The notes beneath the pieces were generated by a model. The model was not told the origin of the DNA. It saw only the letters and a list, made by a program, of their open reading frames with translations, and did no database searches. Below, piece by piece: positions 58,316-64,000 of a stretch of 64,000 nucleotides of DNA; the stretch's first letter is position 1; each line of letters opens with the position of its first letter. The DNA comes from Bryum argenteum (lineage: Eukaryota > Streptophyta > Bryopsida > Bryales > Bryaceae), in contig CM073331.1 in the NCBI GenBank assembly GCA_037043015.1, positions 1,819,501 through 1,883,500 of the forward strand, given 5' to 3'. A program made the translations under genes and the position numbers.

Positions 58316-58650
58316 CGACCGGGATCGGACGCCATTGGCCGTCCGATCCCGGTCGGTCGGCTCACAATCGGCGATCCGGCCGGCGGCGGCCGGCCGTACG
58401 TACGACCGATCGGGTCGCACTTCCGATCGGTCGACGGCCGTCGTCGATGGCGCGCGCCCGTCGGTCGATCGGGCCGCCGATCCCGCCCGACCGATCCCGC
58501 CCGACCGGCGATCGGTCGGTCGTCGACCGTCTGGCGACCGGCATCCGCCACCCGACCGGGCCGGCGGCCGGCGATCGGGCCGAGACCGGCGATCAAGACC
58601 GGGCGGCGGCGACCCGACCCCGACTCCCCGGCGACCGGGTCGGTCGATCC
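58316..58650. repeat. GC-rich CGGTCGGC array
   Basis: About 335 bp of CGGTCGG, CGATCGGG and CCGGCGATC words. It is upstream of copy 1 (-) on its left and followed on its right by a C/T-rich segment (CCTTCCCCCCTCCTCC) that recurs after the 61.1-kb array. Confidence 0.8.
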
Positions 58651-61040
58651 TTCCGTCTCCCTTCCCCCCTCCTCCTCTTCCTCACCCAAAAACTCCTTGT
58701 TTGCACAACTTCGAACACTTCCTCGCCTTGCATGCCTGCATTTTCAAAAGTTCCATATTTAGCCTCTTTGGTCCACGTGGCGTCTAAATAAGGACAGGGA
58801 ATGTTCTGACAAGGGAATGTCGGGAATGTTTTTTAGTCATAAACGGGAATGTTTTATGACAAAGATACTATCGGCTTTAAATAAACCTATAATAAGGGAC
58901 TCTTTGCAAGAGGAGGGAAGGCCAACAAATCTCCAAGCCAATTCACGCACTTTTTGAGTTATGTTGTCCAATTAGCTTTAATTGAACAACCAATTTAGTG
59001 TGGCCAATTTTCCGAGTCATGAAGTCCTTTGGAGTTGAAGCCCATGTCTAGAAGGGTAGCCAAGGCCATGGGGCCAATTCTTATTATTAACTAAAGTCCA
59101 TGTTTTTTTTTGGTACACATTTATTTTTTATTTTTTGTTTTCTGGAATTATTCTTCCCTAACACCTTCACAATCATGGCCACCATTTCGTCTTTTATCGT
59201 CACGGCCAAAAAATGTTTCATATTCAATTTCAAATGTAATGATCTCGCATGTAGTGATGATCCAACGGTTGAAGATTTCACACTACTACATATGGTAGTT
59301 TACTCAAGATCCTATGGTTGAAATTATAAAGTATATCCAAAAATATTGGACATAGCCCCTTTGTAGTGAAACCACCTATTCTCGTACACTTAAGGAAAAT
59401 TGAGGGAATCTATATACTTGGTGTGAGAAAGGAGTGGGTTACTATTTTTCACGGATAGGAAATAGAAAAATTTATCCATTCTCACTAGGAGATTTTGTCA
59501 TTTCTTGGCCCCCATTCATGACTTGCCCCGTACTGTGTACCCTGAGGTGGCCCTAAATCCCCTCTAATTACATTCCAAAAACTTTACCTAGTCCTTGGTG
59601 AGAATATATTGATGTCTCACATTGGAGAGATCCAAGTATATATGAAATGTAGGTGATCATGTGTGAGCATTTACTTTTCATAACTTTGGTCTTACTGAGT
59701 TTGTCAATATTTAGACTTTCTATTTGGGCCTTAACATTTCCACAATGTATGGTCTATATTAATTGATGGGTATTTGGAAATTATTCCGTCGTTGTGTATT
59801 CTAATTAGTAATACTTATTATAAAAATATGGTACATAAACAATTAATTCTATTATTCGCTATTTTTGTTTGACAACCTTCAACTAACCTAGGAGAATATA
59901 TATAATCTAGTACATATGATTAATTGTAGCATTATTCTTATTGTATGGATTTGAATAGTTACTTATTTCCCTCTTACCAAGGTAATTGAAATAAGTTTTC
60001 ATTGTTACTATTTTTGCAATCATAAAATAAGAGAAATAAATAGGGAGACCAATAAATTTTAAAAATATCCCACCCTCTAAGTGTTTAACATATGGCAATA
60101 ATGGCATCAACTCCTAAATTTTTAAGCATATTTGATATTGTACAAGTATAGTACATTAGTACTAGGATTAGATGTTATATCAAATTGATTATTCGTATAC
60201 TATGATTGATTGATTTAGGAATAGAATATTTTGAAGAGCCATCACTTCTTCATTTCTTGTATGTAATGGATACATTCTCTTGAGGATAAACTTTAAGTTC
60301 TTGGTTAAAGATGTATGAATTACTATGTAGGCCTCTAGGGTATAGGGTTTAGGGTATAGGGTTTAGGGTTTAGGGTTTAGGTTTTTGGTCTTGAGGATTT
60401 GGGGTACATTTCATTTTAATCCTAGTTTTTGTGTTTTGCAAAGCTTTGCAAACACAATTGTGTGTGGATGTAAAATAATGGATTATTGTATGTATGGTGT
60501 AGTTCTCAATTATATTTTACATGGATACAAGTTGCACTTCTCTACATCGCATAGTTAATGTGTGCAAAATAATCTATTTTGTATTTATCATTTTTGATTG
60601 AAGATGTTATTGACATGGAATAAATCACAAATTTATTGCAAAGAATATATAGGTACTATATTAAACATCAACATACGAATTATGATTCCAGAGTCTTCAA
60701 TCTCATAGCCTATTTTAAACCAAAATTGGAATAGAGTTACTATTGTAGGTCATGTGGCTTAGAGTTTAATTCATACGACCTCATAGATCATAACGTATGA
60801 GATCAAGTAGTGTTTGTACGAAACATTTTTGAATTCGTGAAGATCTATACTTTTATGGAGCTCACTCGAAATGGTTATGAACTTAAAATTTAAAGTTCAA
60901 ATGTATCCGTGAAAAAAGAATACTTAGCATTTCGGAAATCAACATAGGATTCCTTTTTCATTGTGTAGTAATTATCGAAAATCGAGTAATGTAAATCTTT
61001 GAGAAATAAAAAAGGATCCTATGCAATTTTATATTTTTTA
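58651..61040. repeat. AT-rich duplicated block, unit 1
   Basis: Non-coding block whose segments recur in order at 61276-63080. Shared pieces include GTTTGCACAACTTCGA..CACTTCCTCGCCTTGCAT, CCACGTGGCGTCTAAATA, GAATGTTTTATGACAAAGAT, CACTTTTTGAGTT, GATGATCCAACGGTT, GTAGGTCATGTGG and AAAAAGGATCCTATGC. A decayed relative of the MITE at 62575 lies near 59190-59380. Confidence 0.6.
60334..60387 (+). repeat. Interstitial telomere-type repeat (TTTAGGG)n
   Basis: Six or seven units of TAGGGTT / TATAGGGTTTAGGG, partly degenerate (TATAGGG variants), inside AT-rich DNA. TTTAGGG is the common plant telomere motif. Confidence 0.8.
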
Positions 61041-61104
61041 GTTATGTATTTAAGGAATTAAAAAAAAAAAAATGAAAAAAAAACGTACTTTGCCCCATTT
61101 CGAT

Positions 61105-61275
61105 TTGGCCGCCATCGGCGGGCGCACCGGCGCGGCCGGCCCGGCGCCGACGGCCCGGCGACCGGCCCGGCAAGCGTCCGGCGACCCGGCGGGCGATCGC
61201 CCGACGACCGGCCCGACGACCGACGACCGCCCGGCGTGGGGACCGACCACGCCCCCCGGCGGCCGGTCGGTGGGT
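61105..61275. repeat. GC-rich CCGGCGACCGGC array
   Basis: About 170 bp of CCCGGCG, CGACCGGCCC and GGCCGGCCC words; shorter and more GCC-rich than the others. No gene start with coding character follows it, so this unit may have lost its gene. Confidence 0.75.
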
Positions 61276-61782
61276 CCTTCGCGTCCCCCTTCCCCTCCTC
61301 CTCTTGCCTCTCCCCAAACTCCCGTTTGCACAACTTCGATCACTTCCTCGCCTTGCATACCGCATTTTCAAAACTACTATATTTAGTCTTTATGCTCCAC
61401 GTGGCGTCTAAATATGGATGGGAATTTTCTCGACAAGAGAATGTCGGGAATATCTTTTTGTCCCACGCGAGAATGTTTTATGACAAAGATACTCTTGGCT
61501 TTAAATATATCCATAGTAATGGACTTTCTTGAAGGGGAGTTAAGGCGAGCAAATCTTCACGCCAATACACTCACTTTTTGAGTTGTTGTGCCCAATTGGC
61601 TCGAATCAAGTAAACATTTAATAATCAATATAGTGTGGTCAATTTTCTCATTTGTGAAGGCATTGAGAGTTCATGCCCTTGTTTTTAAGGAAAGCAAAGG
61701 CAAAGGGGTCAATTCTTATTATTAGTTAAAGACCATGCTTTTGATTGTACACCTTAATTTATTTTTGTTAAAATATTCCTTC

Positions 61783-62230
61783 TTAACCCCTAAAGATCCA
61801 TGGACACCAAAGTGGAGGTTTCCTATTTCGGGCAGCTTATATGAAGAGGTCAAAAGTAATAATTTTTATTAAATTTTGACTAGGTGGTCCTTACACCGCA
61901 AAGTGCATGTGGTAAAATTTGCATATCCAAATTCCAAATTTACAACGTACATCTATAATTTTTACGTTTGAAGTCCATTAAGGGCAGTTAAATTTAGTCT
62001 TTGTTTGAAATTCTTTTTTGGAAATATGTTCATGAACAATTTACTACTTCAGTTCCAAAGTGACCCAAGTCAAAATGTTTGTCTATTTCACAAGGGTACT
62101 GTTGAAAGATTACAAAAATAATCTTCACAATTTCTAGTAATTCCCGATATAAGTCATATAACTCTTTCTTCGATTGATTGTTTTGAAAATATAAAATTTT
62201 AAATAGGCATCTCTTCTTCATTTAGAGTAT
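61783..62230 (-). mobile_element. Partial family B element, reverse orientation
   Basis: Starts TTAACCCCTAAAGATCC (61783). The interior (TGTGGTAAAATTTGC, TTCTTTTTTGGAAATATGTT, CAATTTCTAGTAATT) matches the reverse complement of 13286-14216 in the same order. The distal terminus is not found. Confidence 0.55.
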
Positions 62231-62574
62231 CTAGTGGATAAAATCACTCGTGGATAGGATTTGTGGTTTATGGTTTAGGATGTATGAATAACTCTTTAGG
62301 ATGAGTTCCAAAATAAGTGTCCTACATTAAGATTAGGATACTCCAATTGACATTCTCAACCATGCAATATTGGAATAGAGTTCTTGTTGTAGGTCATGTG
62401 GTTAAAAGTTTGATTCATGAAGCCAATGGTCAATTAAATTACAAAAGGAAAATAAAGAAGAAAGATATTGATTGAAACCAAATGAATGCCTTATGTTTGA
62501 AACATCTATTAATTTGTGAAGATTTACACTTTAAAGAGTCCACTTGAAAATGGTTATGAACTTAAAATTTAGAG

Positions 62575-62840
62575 TTAACCCCTAAACGACCACGGCCACC
62601 GATTCGGCGTTTACGGTGAAGGAAAAAAATTTCAAATCAACTTTAAACGTTATGATCTCACATCTAGTGATGATCCAACGGTTAAAAATAATCACGGTAC
62701 TATCAATGGTAGTCTACTTCAAGATCCTACGGATGAAATTATCAATAATTTCCAAAAATATTGGACGTACCCCAAATAGTACATAGTGGTCGGTGTTGGG
62801 ATTTCAAGCTCCCGAAACATTGTGGATTTTTAAGGGTTAA
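62575..62840 (+). mobile_element. TTAA-flanked MITE, family E (266 bp)
   Basis: TTAA (62575-62578), CCCCTAAACGACCACGG ... GTGGATTTTTAAGGG, TTAA (62837-62840). The flanks CTTAAAATTTAGAG and GATGTATCCG are adjacent in the unoccupied duplicate at about 60883-60912 (CTTAAAATTTAAAGTTCAA then ATGTATCCG), so the insertion is directly visible. Confidence 0.75.
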
Positions 62841-63086
62841 GATGTATCCGAGAGAAATAATATATTGCATTTCAGAAATCAACATAGGATTCCTTATTTC
62901 AAAGTGTGTAATAATCATCGAGAATCAAATAACAAAACTTTGCGAAATAAAAAAGGATCCTATGCTATGTAAGATCTCGAATTTTAAATAAATAAATAAA
63001 ATATATATATATATATATAATTTCCTAATTTTTATTTTAAAAAAATTGAAAAAAATTTTAAAAAATTGAAAAAATTTAAAAAAAAA

Positions 63087-63315
63087 AAATGCCGCCGCCA
63101 CATCGGTCGGCCGCGTTGGTCGACCGGCATTGGTCGGCCGGCATCGGTCGGCCGGCATCGAGCGGCCACGATCGGCCGGCCACATCGGTCGGGCCCCGGT
63201 CGTCGGCGGCCGACCGCCCGCCCAACGACCGCCGTTTATCGGCCGGCCGACCGGCCGGCCAAGACGGCCATGGCCGTGATTGGCCGAGCGACCGGTCCGG
63301 GCGGCCGGTCTCTAG
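63087..63315. repeat. GC-rich CGGTCGGCCG array upstream of copy 2
   Basis: About 230 bp of CATCGGTCGGCCGG and CGACCGGCC words. A TATA-like GGATAAGAGGCC follows at the position corresponding to TATATAAGGCC at 54575. Confidence 0.8.
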
Positions 63316-63534
63316 GGTTGGGAGGGAGGGGGGATAAGAGGCCTTTGGGGCCTCATTTCCCCTCACTTCTCCTTGTATTCATCCATCTCAACTGAGCTGC
63401 AACCGTGGGCATTAGCTTCTCGTGTCATCGCATTTGTGGTGGCGGGGAAGTCGTGATGATACTTATGGGTCGCCGTGATCGAATTTTTGCATACTTGGGA
63501 TATTTTGGGGTATTTTAAATACTCCCTACTCTTC

Positions 63535-64000
63535 ATGGCGACGGATATTGATAACACGAACATGGAGGCCGGTGATCGAACAAACCTTGAGGTCACTGCG
63601 GCGTAAAACCACAAACGCAGGATTGGTGGGGACTGAGTTGGTTTTACATGAGACACCGTCAAAGAGAGTGAAACCAAAAGGAGCGAGACATGAGTTGCAC
63701 TACGATATCTTGGATAATGAGGCCATCAAAGCTGAGAGCGGTTGGGCCAATGAACCGGAGGAATCTTGGAGAATGGCGACGTGCAAGAAATATGTGAAGA
63801 TGTATCACATTGGGAAACTTTGGCCTCGAGAATGTCACAAAGTTAATACCAATAATTTTACTTGCAACCCTCAAACATGCAAGGATGATCACTTCCTTCA
63901 TCGTCGCACAAGAAGTTTGGGTGGCATTGTTTGGAACTCGTCCCAAGAGCAAGGGTTATTTTTCATATACGCTCTTGAGCATGGTGTAAACTGAGCTCAT
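63535..64000 (+). pseudogene. CKKYVKMYHI-family protein gene, copy 2, partial and frame-broken
   Basis: Begins MATDIDNTNMEAGDRTN (63535) and meets a stop after 23 codons; the next frame carries KPKGARHELHYD, then SWRMATCKKYVKMYHIGKLW..ECH and QTCKDDHFLHRR. These align with copy 1 (MCKKYVKMYHIMKLW, CKSDHFAHR). After this the matching sequence (GTRPKSKGY.SYTLLSMV aligning with NTRPELMLYSTMAMV) lies in a different frame and contains a stop, so this copy is also damaged. The window ends within it. Function unknown. Confidence 0.5.

Larger units (their letters stand above)
61276..63080. repeat. AT-rich duplicated block, unit 2
   Basis: Second copy of the block at 58651-61040, with its own insertions (elements at 61783 and 62575). 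Ends in a (TA)n run (about 63001-63020) and a poly-A-rich stretch just before the next GC-rich array. Confidence 0.6.

Overview
The window looks like nuclear DNA of a land plant. Most genes are split into many short exons (17 for clathrin heavy chain, 14 for a mitochondrial-type ferredoxin reductase) by introns of roughly 50-800 bp with GT..AG ends. There are plant-type gene families (GH17 beta-1,3-glucanase, thaumatin-like protein, cinnamyl/sinapyl-alcohol dehydrogenase, peroxisomal acyl-activating enzyme), a plant Stowaway MITE and an interstitial stretch of TTTAGGG telomere repeat. Compact genes, AT-rich repeat-filled spacers and a decayed kinase family with HND/DWG catalytic motifs make me lean towards a non-seed plant (bryophyte grade), but this is an inference and no species is claimed.

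Layout. 1-2.4 kb: a full-length tRNA-derived SINE with a 14-bp target duplication and short TTAA-flanked MITEs. 2.7-7.0 kb: NADPH:adrenodoxin/ferredoxin reductase (+). 7.3-8.4 kb: thaumatin-like protein (-), and 10.1-11.9 kb: GH17 glucanase (+); these two defence-type genes diverge from a shared 1.7-kb spacer. 12-17.7 kb: repeats, two 0.93-0.95 kb TTAA-flanked elements, a tandem array and a decayed RING/coiled-coil gene. 18.0-19.1 kb: small membrane-anchored J protein (-). 19.5-23.7 kb: MITE and AT-rich spacer. 23.8-32.1 kb: complete clathrin heavy chain (+). 34.4-37.7 kb: acyl-activating enzyme with a C-terminal SKL (+). 39.0-40.3 kb: glutathione peroxidase with a long basic tail (-). 40.7 kb: tRNA-Leu(CAA). 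44.7-47.3 kb: CAD (+). 47.8-53.1 kb: dense MITEs, a RING gene interrupted by a transposon, a dead Tc1-type transposase and a CACTA-like hairpin. 53.8-64 kb: GC-rich CGGTCGGC-type arrays alternating with decayed genes of two poorly known families (kinase-like, and a protein with a CKKYVKMYHI motif) plus duplicated AT-rich DNA.

The most notable points are: (1) clathrin heavy chain carries two tandem versions of one 109-nt exon with the hallmarks of mutually exclusive splicing; (2) a RING gene is split by a 397-bp TAA-flanked element whose removal restores one open frame ending in a coiled coil; (3) several MITE families share TTAA duplications and CCC(T/C) ends, a piggyBac-like signature, with empty sites preserved inside the same window for two insertions; (4) GC-rich arrays sit immediately upstream of TATA boxes in front of a lineage-specific gene family. 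The conserved genes act in separate processes (mitochondrial electron supply, wall and defence chemistry, vesicle coats, peroxisomal acyl activation, peroxide removal) and show no operon-like linkage.
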